A stretch of 64,000 nucleotides of DNA from Pontibacter mucosus (GTDB lineage Bacteria > Bacteroidota > Bacteroidia > Cytophagales > Hymenobacteraceae): positions 248,001-312,000 of the forward strand of contig NZ_QBKI01000002.1 in the NCBI RefSeq assembly GCF_003054055.1, given 5' to 3'. Shown here one piece after another: positions 44,059 through 52,412 of this stretch. Both the position numbers and the translations under genes were made by a program. The notes under the pieces are model-generated. The model worked only from the letters and a program-made list of their open reading frames with translations, searched no databases and was not told the DNA's origin. The first letter of the stretch is position 1. Each line of letters starts with the position of its first letter.

Positions 44059-45009
44059 TTAGAGCGTATCCGGAGACAGCCCGCTGATGTCTACGAAGTA
44101 GATGTTACCCAGCCCGTTTTCGTGGCTGAGCAACTCGCTTTCCACTTTCCTGGCATCGGCACGGGTAGCGCGAGGGGCTGGCTCTACGAGCCTGGCCGTT
44201 GTGAAGTACAGCGTCCTGGCGTCCGGCGAGATACCTGCCTGGCCTTCATTGCCGGGAGTGTTGATGTTGGCACCAAGCGCCTTGGGCTCACTCCACCCCT
44301 CGCCCTGCTTAAAACTCACATACAGGTCAGAGCCCGGGGTGTTGCCACGTCCCACGCTGCTAAAGATCAGCATGTTGCCTTTGGGGGAGATGATAGGGTC
44401 CAGGTCGCGCACCTGCGGGGAATTAAAGGGAAGCAACTCAGGGGCAGAGGCCTTGTTGCCTTCCACGCGGCATCGGTACAAATCAGAGTCACGGCCTTGG
44501 TTGGCGCTGAAGTATAAATACCCGTTCTCGTCGATGGAGGGATAGTAAACGGCACCCAGGTCGTTGATGGGGCCTTCCAGCAGCTGTGGCTCTCCCCATT
44601 TTCCTTGCTTCAGGTCGCAGAACCAGATGCTGTAATCGCCTGCTGCCTTTCCGGCACCGGGGCGGTCGGAGATAAAGTATAGCCTTTTGCCGTCTGGAGA
44701 GATAAACGGGTCGGTATCGCGGTAGATGCCGGAGAAAGAGGCCACCTGCGGAGCGCCCCAATTACCCCGTTTATCCTTGCGGCTCTCCATGATGGTAATC
44801 TGGCTCCAGTTGATGCGGGCCCGGGAGAAGTAGAGGGTGTTGCCGTCCGGGGTGAGGGTAACGTTAAACTCGTGCCCGCCGGCCGAGATAACGCCCGGAG
44901 CCAGCAGGGCAGGCTGAGGGGCCGCATTGGCTGTGGTGGTTGCCGGCGGACTTTGCGCCAACGCCAGGGCAGGGGCAGCAAGGGCCGCCAGTAAAAACAT
45001 TTTTTTCAT
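44059..45009 (-). CDS. PD40/TolB-like beta-propeller protein
   Basis: Secreted (signal peptide about 1-18), 316 residues, with repeated WD40-like PD40 blades: LTPDGNTLYFSRA, ISPDGKRLYFISDRPG, IDENGYLYFSANQGRDSDLY, ISPKGNMLIFSSVGRG and ISPDARTLYFTTAR. Such propellers bind proteins or peptidoglycan-associated partners in the Bacteroidota periplasm. No OmpA domain follows, unlike many relatives. Monocistronic between its own terminator and the divergent sulfur operon. Function not known. Confidence 0.8.
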   Translation of the reverse strand: MKKMFLLAALAAPALALAQSPPATTTANAAPQPALLAPGVISAGGHEFNVTLTPDGNTLYFSRARINWSQITIMESRKDKRGNWGAPQVASFSGIYRDTDPFISPDGKRLYFISDRPGAGKAAGDYSIWFCDLKQGKWGEPQLLEGPINDLGAVYYPSIDENGYLYFSANQGRDSDLYRCRVEGNKASAPELLPFNSPQVRDLDPIISPKGNMLIFSSVGRGNTPGSDLYVSFKQGEGWSEPKALGANINTPGNEGQAGISPDARTLYFTTARLVEPAPRATRADARKVESELLSHENGLGNIYFVDISGLSPDTL

Positions 45010-45171
45010 AGTTTATGGTTATAGGTCTTGTGGCCGCAAAGATGAAAAAAATAGCCTTACGCCAATCCCGGCCTGCAAAAGTTTTTCCCGGACTATCATT
45101 TCGTTGCCAGTTCTGCGCTGTAAGAGAGCAGGAAAAAAATGTCAGATGATATCCTTTTTGCAAATTTTGAG

Positions 45172-45179
45172 TACATTTG
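45172..45179 (+). promoter_or_regulatory. putative -7 box TACATTTG of the sulfite reductase operon
   Basis: Perfect TAnnTTTG, placing transcription start near 45186, about 30 nt before the SAM aptamer. TTTTTG at 45155-45160 is too close for a normal -33 element. Confidence 0.5.
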
Positions 45180-45212
45180 CCCTGAATAGTATTGCTGACC
45201 GCAAGAAATTTA

Positions 45213-45300
45213 TAGACGAAGAGGCGAGAGAACAGGCTCTGTGACCCTCTGGCAACCATCCTCCTTGGAAAGGTGCCAAGTCCTGCCCAACAACGGGAAA
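45213..45300 (+). promoter_or_regulatory. SAM-I-like riboswitch aptamer upstream of sulfite reductase
   Basis: Contains the S-box core in order: GAGGCGAGAG, ACAGGCTCTGTGACCC, TCTGGCAACC, then AAGGTGCCAAGTCCTGCCC. A second aptamer with the same core is upstream of cysH at 56213-56305. Expected to bind S-adenosylmethionine and lower expression when it is abundant. No terminator stem with T-run directly follows; instead a cysteine-rich leader ORF starts 18 nt downstream. Confidence 0.85.
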
Positions 45301-45317
45301 ATATAAATGACAACACC

Positions 45318-45419
45318 ATGAACACAACACAAAACATCCCTACATTCGGAAGCCCTTATTCCCGACACAGCTTTACCCTTGCTGCTGCGATGTGTTGTTG
45401 TTGCTGTTGTACCTGCTAA
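45318..45419 (+). CDS. cysteine-run leader peptide (33 aa)
   Basis: Short ORF ATG...TAA starting about 18 nt after the SAM aptamer. The last nine codons before the stop read Met, six Cys (TGT TGT TGT TGC TGT TGT), Thr, Cys. It has no relatives I know and the N-terminal part (MNTTQNIPTFGSPYSRHS) is unremarkable. A near-identical arrangement, seven Cys codons then Met-Cys-stop, precedes cysH on the other strand. I infer a ribosome-stalling leader that reports cysteinyl-tRNA supply to the downstream sulfite reductase genes, as shown for polycysteine leaders in mycobacteria. Translation itself is not proven. Confidence 0.75.
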   Translation: MNTTQNIPTFGSPYSRHSFTLAAAMCCCCCCTC

Positions 45420-45803
45420 AAATCATTCCTGATTTCGGCCTTCTACTTTTTTGCTGCTTTTGTAAGGCAGCTCTCCAGGCCATTTGTCTTCATTTTTTCA
45501 CGCGTCTGTAGCTGCAGCTATCCTTTTATAGTATGGCAGCCCGGGCGCTTTGTAGCACAGGTATGCGTACAGCAGCAAATACTCCGTTTTTATACTTTTC
45601 CCAAACATGGCCTCAGGCCCATTGTAGCTCCATACCAACATGTGCATGCTGTTGCCAGCAGTATGGTGGTATGCGTGCCTGTTAAGTATAACCTGCCTTT
45701 GTAGATTTCTTAGCCGCGCAGCCCTACCTGGCCGTGTCAGGCGTTCCCATACCTTTTTTATACTTCACGCCGCTTTGGTGGCTTTTATACTTCAAGAATC
45801 ATT
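45420..45803 (+). other. long untranslated spacer between Cys leader and sulfite reductase
   Basis: 384 nt without a convincing gene. It holds an inverted pair CATACCA (45631-45637) / TGGTATG (45667-45673), a small GGCC-TCA-GGCC hairpin near 45610, T-runs near 45446 and 45505, and four AGTATAA words. It should contain the expression platform that responds to the leader, but I cannot assign a definite terminator/antiterminator pair. Confidence 0.55.
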
Positions 45804-47894
45804 ATGCAAAGTTTCAGATCCGAAATAGAGAACCCGCTGGTAGCCAAAGACATTATTGAGCTGGAAAAGAAGATCCGGCTGTACCGAGAGGGCAAGCTGC
45901 AGGAAGACAAGTTCAAGAGCCTGCGCCTGGCCCGGGGCGTGTACGGGCAGCGGCAACTGGGCGTGCAGATGGTGCGCATCAAGCTGCCTTTCGGCAGGCT
46001 GACAACGCAGCAGCTGCTCCGCATCGCCGACATCTCCGACGAGTACTCAACCGGCAACCTGCACCTGACCACGCGCCAGGACATCCAAATTCACTTTGTG
46101 AGCCTGGACCGGACGCCGGAGCTTTGGGCCAAACTGGAAGAGGACGACATCACCATCCGGGAGGCCTGCGGTAACACCGTACGTAACGTAACTGCCTCGC
46201 CCGAGGCCGGCATTGACCCCGAGGAGCCGTTCGATGTGTCGCCCTACGCCGATGCCACCTTCCGCTATTTCCTGCGCAACCCGATTTGCCAGGAGATGGG
46301 CCGCAAGTTCAAGATGTCCTTCTCCTCCAGCGACTCCGACACGGCCATGTCGTATCTGCACGATTTGGGCTTTATCCCGAAAATAAAAGATGGCCAGCGC
46401 GGCTTTAAAGTACTGATTGGGGGCGGCCTGGGGGCGCAACCGGTACTGGCGCATACGGCTTTTGAGTTCCTGCCGGAGGATAAAGTTATACCTTTCATAG
46501 AGGGCGTGCTGCGTATCTTCGACCGCTACGGGGAGCGCAACAACCGCAACAAAGCGCGGTTCAAGTACCTGATTGGCAAACTGGGGCTGGAAGAGGTGCT
46601 GCGCCTGGTAAACGAGGAGTACAAGGCCCTCAAGTCACACAGCTTCGAAATCGATAAAAGTATAGATTTCAACGCCGCGCCACCTGCCGCCAGGGAGATT
46701 CCGGATTTTGTGCTGGAGGATACCGATAAGTATGAAAAGTGGTTAAAAACGAATGTGTTCCGGCAGAAGCAGGACGGCTTTTACGGCATCTACCTCAAAG
46801 TACAGATTGGTGACATCAGCACCACCACCGCCCGCCAATTGGTGCCCCTGGTGCGCGACTTTGCAGCCGACGAACTGCGCGTGACGCAGGGGCAGAACCT
46901 GCTGCTCAAGTATGTGCGCGAGGAGGCCCTGCCTTACGTTTTTGCCCGGCTCGATGATCTGGGCCTGGCTGAGCCGGGCTTTAATAGTACCGCCGACATC
47001 ACCACCTGCCCCGGCACCGACACCTGTAACCTGGGCATCTCCAACAGCACCAATATTACCAAAGTGCTGGAGCAGGTGCTAGTGCAGGAGTACCCGGAGA
47101 TGCTGTTCAACACCGACTTTAAAATCAAAATTAGCGGCTGTATGAACTCCTGCGGCCAGCACGGCATGGCCAACCTGGGTTTCCATGGCTCCTCGCTCAA
47201 GAGCGGTAAAAGTGTGCTGCCGGCCCTGCAGGTGCTGCTCGGCGGCGGCACGGTGCAGAACGGCGAAGGCCGCATCGCTCAGAAACTCCTGAAAGTGCCC
47301 AGCAAACGCGGACCAGAGGTGCTGCGCTACGTGCTCAACGATTACCTGGCAAACAAGCAGGAGGGAGAAACCTTCAACGCCTACTACGACCGCAACGGCA
47401 AAGACTATTTCTACCAGCTGCTGAAACCGCTGACGGACCTGACCACGCTAACCGCTCAAGACTTTGTGGATTGGGGGCACCAGGATGGCTTTCAGCCGGC
47501 GATAGGAGTGGGCGAGTGCGCGGGCGTGATGATTGACTTGGTAGCGACGCTGCTGTATGAGGCCGACGAGAAGCTGGAATGGGCGGCGGAGGCGCTGGAA
47601 GAGCAGCGCTTTGCCGATGCCATCTACTACGGCTACGCCGCCTTCATCAGCACGGCCAAAGCCCTGCTGCTCGACAAGAGCGTGAGCACCAACACCCAGC
47701 ACAGCATCCTGCAGGAGTTCGATACGCATTTTGTAGAGACGGGCCTTTTTTCGTTTGCGCCTGACTTTAAAAGTAGTGTGCTGCAAATTAACCAGCACGA
47801 GCCTAGCGAGGGCTTTGCAACAGAATACCTAAGCCAGGCGCTCTTGTTTTTGCAGCAGGCTAACCACTACAGGAAAGAAATTGTGAATGCGTGA
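45804..47894 (+). CDS. sulfite reductase hemoprotein with C-terminal HEPN-like domain
   Basis: Reduces sulfite to sulfide with siroheme and a [4Fe-4S] cluster. Two ferredoxin-like half repeats (about 45-110 and 330-395) and the siroheme/cluster ligands Cys402, Cys408 (TCPGTDTC), Cys446 and Cys450 (CMNSCGQ) are visible; substrate-binding TTRQDIQIHF is near residue 88. The catalytic part ends near 560 and an additional helical domain of about 130 residues follows (GECAGVMIDLVATLLYEADE, FADAIYYGYAAFISTAKALL), resembling HEPN/substrate-binding helical bundles. No CysJ flavoprotein is adjacent, so the electron donor is probably ferredoxin. First enzyme gene of the operon headed by a SAM aptamer and Cys leader. 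Nitrite reduction is a less likely alternative given the neighbours. Confidence 0.88.
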   Translation: MQSFRSEIENPLVAKDIIELEKKIRLYREGKLQEDKFKSLRLARGVYGQRQLGVQMVRIKLPFGRLTTQQLLRIADISDEYSTGNLHLTTRQDIQIHFVSLDRTPELWAKLEEDDITIREACGNTVRNVTASPEAGIDPEEPFDVSPYADATFRYFLRNPICQEMGRKFKMSFSSSDSDTAMSYLHDLGFIPKIKDGQRGFKVLIGGGLGAQPVLAHTAFEFLPEDKVIPFIEGVLRIFDRYGERNNRNKARFKYLIGKLGLEEVLRLVNEEYKALKSHSFEIDKSIDFNAAPPAAREIPDFVLEDTDKYEKWLKTNVFRQKQDGFYGIYLKVQIGDISTTTARQLVPLVRDFAADELRVTQGQNLLLKYVREEALPYVFARLDDLGLAEPGFNSTADITTCPGTDTCNLGISNSTNITKVLEQVLVQEYPEMLFNTDFKIKISGCMNSCGQHGMANLGFHGSSLKSGKSVLPALQVLLGGGTVQNGEGRIAQKLLKVPSKRGPEVLRYVLNDYLANKQEGETFNAYYDRNGKDYFYQLLKPLTDLTTLTAQDFVDWGHQDGFQPAIGVGECAGVMIDLVATLLYEADEKLEWAAEALEEQRFADAIYYGYAAFISTAKALLLDKSVSTNTQHSILQEFDTHFVETGLFSFAPDFKSSVLQINQHEPSEGFATEYLSQALLFLQQANHYRKEIVNA

Positions 47895-47982
47895 ATGAGC
47901 GAGTTTCAGGAAAGATAAAATCTGATTCTTTAACATCCACATTCACGCATCCACTCATTCACTCATTCAGAATTTAAACGAC
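47895..47982. repeat. GTGAATGCGTGAATGAG / CATTCACGCATCC inverted short repeats
   Basis: A patch of GAATG-type words after the sulfite reductase stop and its inverted partner 40 nt later, ending in CACTCATTCACTCATTCAG. A similar TGAGTGAATGAG patch lies before cysD at 55100-55137. Confidence 0.55.
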
Positions 47983-48810
47983 ATGGCATCAAGAAGAAAA
48001 ATAAAAAATACTGCACAACAGGCAATTACCCCAAAGTATAAACTGCCCAAACTTACGCTGGTTGGCGCAGGCCCCGGCGATGAAGAGCTCATCACCCTGA
48101 AAGGTGTAAAGGCACTGCAGCAGGCCGACGTGGTGCTCTACGATGCACTGGTGAACCCGGAGCTGCTAAAGCATGCCCCGGCCACGGCACCCAAAATCTT
48201 CGTGGGCAAGCGGCTGGGCAAGCATCACCTGACGCAGGACGAGATTAATAACCTGATTGTGGACTCGGCCTATGCGCATGGGCACGTGGTGCGCCTGAAG
48301 GGCGGCGACTCTTTTGTGTTTGGCCGCGGCTATGAGGAGCTGGCGCACGCCGACAAGTATAACATCCCGACGGCGGTGGTGCCGGGCATCTCCAGTTCTA
48401 TTGCGGTGCCCGAGCTGCAGCAGATCCCGCTCACTATCCGCGGCGTGAACGAGAGTTTTTGGGTTATAACCGGCACGACAAGCTCCGGAGAGGTATCTGC
48501 CGACGTTAGTTTGGCCGCTCAAACCAATTCGACAGTGATAATTCTGATGGGAGTGAGTAAATTAGCGCAAATTTCGGGAATCTTCGCAGCAGCCGGCAAA
48601 GCAGACACACCGGTGGCAGTGATTCAGAACGGCTCTTTGCCCGACGAAAAGATTGCTTTGGGCAATGTGCACAACATCGTGGAGCGCGTGGAGGCAAAGC
48701 AAGTAGGGGCGCCCGCGGTTATCGTGCTGGGAGAGGTAGTCAATTATCACCCTGCCCTGCGCTATACCCTGGATTTGCTGCAGCAGAAGCCTGTTGCTGT
48801 GGAAGTATAA
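47983..48810 (+). CDS. cobA: uroporphyrinogen-III C-methyltransferase
   Basis: SAM-dependent methylation of uroporphyrinogen III to precorrin-2, feeding siroheme for the sulfite reductase encoded just upstream. Family signatures VGAGPGDEELITLKG (53 residues would be cobalamin-type start; here about 27-41), VVLYDAL, VRLKGGDSFVFGRGYEE and VVPGISSSIAVP are present. 275 residues with a basic N-terminal extension of about 22 residues. It lacks the CysG dehydrogenase domain, which is supplied by the next gene. The gene ends with an AGTATAA word that contains the stop codon. The cofactor consumed, SAM, is also the ligand of the operon's riboswitch. Confidence 0.92.
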   Translation: MASRRKIKNTAQQAITPKYKLPKLTLVGAGPGDEELITLKGVKALQQADVVLYDALVNPELLKHAPATAPKIFVGKRLGKHHLTQDEINNLIVDSAYAHGHVVRLKGGDSFVFGRGYEELAHADKYNIPTAVVPGISSSIAVPELQQIPLTIRGVNESFWVITGTTSSGEVSADVSLAAQTNSTVIILMGVSKLAQISGIFAAAGKADTPVAVIQNGSLPDEKIALGNVHNIVERVEAKQVGAPAVIVLGEVVNYHPALRYTLDLLQQKPVAVEV

Positions 48811-48824
48811 AAACAATTGATTAG

Positions 48825-50366
48825 ATGGATAATCTCCAAGATAATAATCTGCCCGAGCCCGTAGTGGCGCAGGAGAATGGAGAAGTGAGCAATCCGCTGT
48901 TTCCGGTTTTCATGAAACTGGAGGACTTGCAGACCTTGGTCGTGGGAGGCGGAGCCGTAGGGTTAGAAAAATTGTCGGCTATACTTGCCAACAGCCCCAA
49001 GGCACAGGTGCGGCTGGTGGCCCCGGAGGTGCACACCGCTATCTGGACTTTGGCCGCCAGGCACCCACACGTGGAGGTGGTCGTGCGGGAGTTTCAGGAC
49101 GAAGACCTGGCGGGCGTGGATCTAGCCCTGATTGCCACAGACGATCATATTCTTAACAAGGCCATCCGCGATCTGGCCAAATCCAGGAAAATACTCACCA
49201 ACGTAGCCGATACCCCGGAGCAGTGCGATTTTTACCTGGGCTCGGTGGTGCAGAAAGGCAGCCTGAAGCTGGGCATCTCTACCAACGGCAAATCGCCCAC
49301 GGTGGCCAAGCGGGTGAAAGAGGTGCTCAACGAGGCCTTCCCCGACGAGATAGACCAGGTGCTGGGCAAGCTGGGTAAAATCCGCACACAGCTCAGCGGC
49401 GATTTCACGGAGAAAGTCCGGCAGCTGAACCACCTGACGGAGGGGCTGGTGAACCCGCTGCCCAAGAAGCGCTACCGCTACCGCTTTACCTACGTGCTGG
49501 CCACCCTGACAGCGGTGATTGCCCTGATGGTGACCGGCCATTTGCTCTTCAGCTACATTCCGCTGCAAACCATCGGCACCGTCGCCATGGACATTGCCTC
49601 CGAGGTCGACTCCGGCATCCTCATTTTTATACTTGCCGGCTTCGTGGCCCAGCTGATAGACGGTGCCCTGGGGATGGCCTATGGCGTGAGTGCCACCACT
49701 TTCCTGCTGAGCGTAGGGGTGAGTCCGGTGGCGGCCAGTGCCAGTGTGCATGCCTCTGAGATTTTTACCTCCGGCGTGTCGGGCTGGATGCACCTGAAGT
49801 TCAAGAACGTAAACAGCAAGTTGTTCAAAAGCATCGTGCTGCCCGGGGTGCTGGGGGCCATACTAGGAGCTTACCTGCTCTATGCCTTCGAGGATTACCT
49901 CTATGTCATCAAGCCGATTGTGGCCGCCTATACCATGTTTCTGGGCATTCTGATTCTGCGCAAAGTGTTGCGGAAGAAGACAAAGAAGAAGCCGGTGAAA
50001 AGACTTGGGTTTCTGGCCACAGCAGGCGGCTTCCTGGATGCCATTGGCGGTGGCGGCTGGGGGCCGATTGTGTCCTCCACGCTTATTGCCAAAGGCCGTA
50101 ACCCGATGTATACCATCGGCTCTGTGAACCTGGCTGAGTTTTTTGTGTCAGTGGCCAGCTCGGCTACTTTTGTGGCCTTTGCCGGTATTTCTCATTGGCA
50201 GATTATACTTGGCCTGATCCTGGGAGGAGCCATCGCCGCACCGCTGGGCGCGTACCTGGCCCGTAAGCTGCCGGTTAAAACGATGATGATCATCGTGGGC
50301 ATCGTGGTGATCATCGTGAGCCTGAGGCTGATGGTGCTGGCCTTGCCGTTTGATCTGCCTTGGTAA
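48825..50366 (+). CDS. fusion: precorrin-2 dehydrogenase (siroheme synthase N-domain) + TauE/SafE permease
   Basis: Two functions in one 513-residue chain. Residues about 28-200 match CysG-N/Met8: LVVGGGAVGLEKLSAILANSP NAD site, ATDDHILNKAI, NVADTPEQCDFYLGSVVQ and ISTNGKSPTVAKRVKEVL. After a basic linker (PLPKKRYRYRF) come 8-9 membrane helices of the TauE/SafE (DUF81) type, with GFVAQLIDGALGMAYGVSATTFLLS and GGFLDAIGGGGWGPIVSSTLIAKG as the two half-repeat signatures. The dehydrogenase makes siroheme from precorrin-2; the permease probably moves sulfate, sulfite or an organosulfonate. The reading frame is continuous, with no sign of a frameshift. 14 nt after cobA. Confidence 0.9.
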   Translation: MDNLQDNNLPEPVVAQENGEVSNPLFPVFMKLEDLQTLVVGGGAVGLEKLSAILANSPKAQVRLVAPEVHTAIWTLAARHPHVEVVVREFQDEDLAGVDLALIATDDHILNKAIRDLAKSRKILTNVADTPEQCDFYLGSVVQKGSLKLGISTNGKSPTVAKRVKEVLNEAFPDEIDQVLGKLGKIRTQLSGDFTEKVRQLNHLTEGLVNPLPKKRYRYRFTYVLATLTAVIALMVTGHLLFSYIPLQTIGTVAMDIASEVDSGILIFILAGFVAQLIDGALGMAYGVSATTFLLSVGVSPVAASASVHASEIFTSGVSGWMHLKFKNVNSKLFKSIVLPGVLGAILGAYLLYAFEDYLYVIKPIVAAYTMFLGILILRKVLRKKTKKKPVKRLGFLATAGGFLDAIGGGGWGPIVSSTLIAKGRNPMYTIGSVNLAEFFVSVASSATFVAFAGISHWQIILGLILGGAIAAPLGAYLARKLPVKTMMIIVGIVVIIVSLRLMVLALPFDLPW

Positions 50367-50412
50367 TCCCGACACCATACTTTATCTATACTAACCTTAT
50401 TACGCACGATAC

Positions 50413-51579
50413 ATGAAGGATAATGAGACTGGGGCGATTCGCCTGCAGGCACAACGCTCCCAGTACCGGGAGCACTCCGTACCCTTATACCTTACCTCCA
50501 GCTTCACGTTTGAGGACGCTGAGCAGGCACGCGCCGTTTTTGCCGAAGAGGAGCAGGGGCAGGTATACTCCCGCTACGCCAACCCGAACGTAGATGAGCT
50601 GCTCCAGAAGATGTGCTTCCTGGAGAAAGCCGAGGACGGTTTTGCCTTTGCCTCCGGGATGGGCGCTATTTTCGGTACGCTGGGGGCATTGCTGCAGTCC
50701 GGCGATCATGTGCTGGCCTGCCGTTCCGTATTTGGGTCTACGCACCAGCTGCTGGCCAATATTTTTCCGAAGTGGGGTATTAGCTATACGTATGCCGATG
50801 CGGCCAATCCGGAAGAATGGGAAAACCTGATCACGCCGGCTACCAAGCTTATACTTATCGAGACGCCCTCCAACCCTGGTCTGGAGCTGATTGACCTGGC
50901 GTGGCTGGGAGAACTGAAGCAAAAGCACAACCTGCTGCTGGTGGTGGATAACTGCTTTGCCACCCCAATCCTTCAAAATCCCACCGACTACGGCGCTGAT
51001 CTGGTAATACACTCGGCCACCAAGTATATCGATGGGCAGGGGCGCGTATTGGGAGGCATAACGGTAGGCACCAAAGAACTGATCGCGCAGATCCGCTTCT
51101 TTGCCCGCCACACCGGTCCGGCTATCTCGCCGTTTAATGCCTGGATCCTGTCCAAGAGCCTGGAGACGCTGCAATTGCGCGTGGAAAAGCACTGTGAAAA
51201 CGCCCTGAAACTGGCCGAGGCGCTGGAAAACCACCCGGCGCTGGAGAAGGTGAATTATCCGTTTTTGCCGTCCTTCCCGCAGTATGAACTAGCCAAAAAG
51301 CAGATGAAACAAGGCGGCGGCATCGTGACGCTGGAAGTAAAAGGCGGCTACGAGGCGGCCAAACGCTTTATCGATAACCTGCAGATGGCGAGCATCACCT
51401 CCAACCTGGGCGATACCCGCACCATCGTCACCCATCCGGCCTCTACCACCCACTCCAAACTGACCGAACAGGAGCGTCTGGCTACGGGTATCACGCCGGG
51501 TTTGGTGCGCGTTTCGGTGGGGCTGGAAAGTATAAGCGACATCATCGCAGACATACAGCAGGCGCTGGATCGGGTGTAA
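50413..51579 (+). CDS. metZ: O-succinylhomoserine sulfhydrylase-like PLP enzyme
   Basis: Cys/Met-metabolism PLP lyase of 388 residues that should use sulfide from the sulfite reductase to make homocysteine. Motifs: SRYANPN, ASGMGAIFGTLGALL, ETPSNPGLELIDL, the PLP lysine in HSATKYIDGQGRVLGG and HPASTTHSKL. HSATKYIDGQGR is typical of the MetZ group rather than cystathionine gamma-synthase. It is the last gene in the operon (46 nt after the fusion gene). A MetY-type enzyme is also encoded at the window's left end, so the cell has two routes or two substrate preferences. A cystathionine lyase role cannot be fully excluded. Confidence 0.85.
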   Translation: MKDNETGAIRLQAQRSQYREHSVPLYLTSSFTFEDAEQARAVFAEEEQGQVYSRYANPNVDELLQKMCFLEKAEDGFAFASGMGAIFGTLGALLQSGDHVLACRSVFGSTHQLLANIFPKWGISYTYADAANPEEWENLITPATKLILIETPSNPGLELIDLAWLGELKQKHNLLLVVDNCFATPILQNPTDYGADLVIHSATKYIDGQGRVLGGITVGTKELIAQIRFFARHTGPAISPFNAWILSKSLETLQLRVEKHCENALKLAEALENHPALEKVNYPFLPSFPQYELAKKQMKQGGGIVTLEVKGGYEAAKRFIDNLQMASITSNLGDTRTIVTHPASTTHSKLTEQERLATGITPGLVRVSVGLESISDIIADIQQALDRV

Positions 51580-51664
51580 TAGTTGTTAGTTATTAGTTGT
51601 TCGTTGTTAGAGCGGAAAATCTAACCTGCCTCTTCAAGAGCAGATCCGATTCATTTTCTTCGTT

Positions 51665-51764
51665 TTGTCATTCTGAAAGGATCTTGGTTGCATATAGCAG
51701 CAGCTTGACCTCCGGGGGTAGGGGCCCTCTTTCTCTACCAAGTTTCTTAACAGCATGTCAAAAC
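51665..51764. repeat. decayed GTCAT-ended inverted repeat
   Basis: Left end TTGTCATTCTGAAAGGATCT TGG, right end ACCAAGTTTCTTAACAGCATGTCAA, recognisable as degenerate complements. Preceded at 51582-51610 by TTAGT/TTGTTAG simple repeats. The remainder of the 339-bp gap holds nothing I can name. Confidence 0.55.
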
Positions 51765-51918
51765 TTAGATAGACCATAAATCAGAACTTAAGATTTTCTC
51801 TTTGGAGAAGGAAAGTGATGACAGCTATATTCAGTGAGATTTCTCAAGCCCACTCATCAAGTATAAATCTACTTTTACACCACCTGCAGCCATAGCTTGC
51901 AGGCAACAATTTAAACAC

Positions 51919-52335
51919 ATGGAAGTTAACCTTACACGCGTAGACGAGGATTTTCACTTTGTGGCAACAGGAGCCTCCGGAGTGGAAATTAACATAGACG
52001 GCTCACCGGAGATCGGTGGCCACAACGCCGGCGCCCGTCCGATGGAGATGTTGCTCATGGGCCTTGGAGGCTGCAGCGCCATCGATGTTATTCAGATATT
52101 AATAAAGAAGCGCCAGCAGATCGACTCCTTCAAAATTAACGTGAAGGCGGAGCGGGAGCAGGGGGAATTGCCTTCGGTATTTAAGCAAATCCACATCCAT
52201 TTTATACTTGGCGGGCCACTGGAAGAACTGAAAGTACAACAAGCCATCCAGCTGTCGATGGACAAATACTGCTCAGTGGCAGCCATACTTTACAAAACCG
52301 CCACGATCAGCTATACTTTTGAGCTGGAGAAGTAG
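51919..52335 (+). CDS. OsmC-family peroxiredoxin-like protein
   Basis: Cytoplasmic thiol protein of the OsmC/Ohr fold, 138 residues. The two conserved cysteines are Cys52 in LGGCSAIDV and Cys118 in DKYCSVAAIL; the latter motif is typical of the YhfA/OsmC-like rather than the Ohr branch. Members reduce hydroperoxides or handle persulfide-like species. It sits just outside the sulfur operon with an own leader of about 150 bases, and is closed by a terminator. A link to sulfur metabolism is inferred from position only. Confidence 0.87.
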   Translation: MEVNLTRVDEDFHFVATGASGVEINIDGSPEIGGHNAGARPMEMLLMGLGGCSAIDVIQILIKKRQQIDSFKINVKAEREQGELPSVFKQIHIHFILGGPLEELKVQQAIQLSMDKYCSVAAILYKTATISYTFELEK

Positions 52336-52361
52336 TCAAGGAAGGCACGAGCTGATTAAAC

Positions 52362-52397
52362 AAAAAGCCGCTGCAAGTATAAACTGCAGCGGCTTTT
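52362..52397 (+). terminator. rho-independent terminator with AGTATAAA in the loop
   Basis: Stem AAAAGCCGCTGCA / TGCAGCGGCTTTT with loop AGTATAAAC. Practically the same hairpin recurs at 52869-52905. Confidence 0.87.
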
Positions 52398-52412
52398 CTG
52401 TGAGCTTCGGTT

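Noticed and set aside
45640..45828. Plus-strand ORF MCMLLPAVWW... overlapping the sulfite reductase start
   Set aside because: Contains no recognisable motif, is built mostly from two AGTATAA words, and overlaps the true gene start out of frame.
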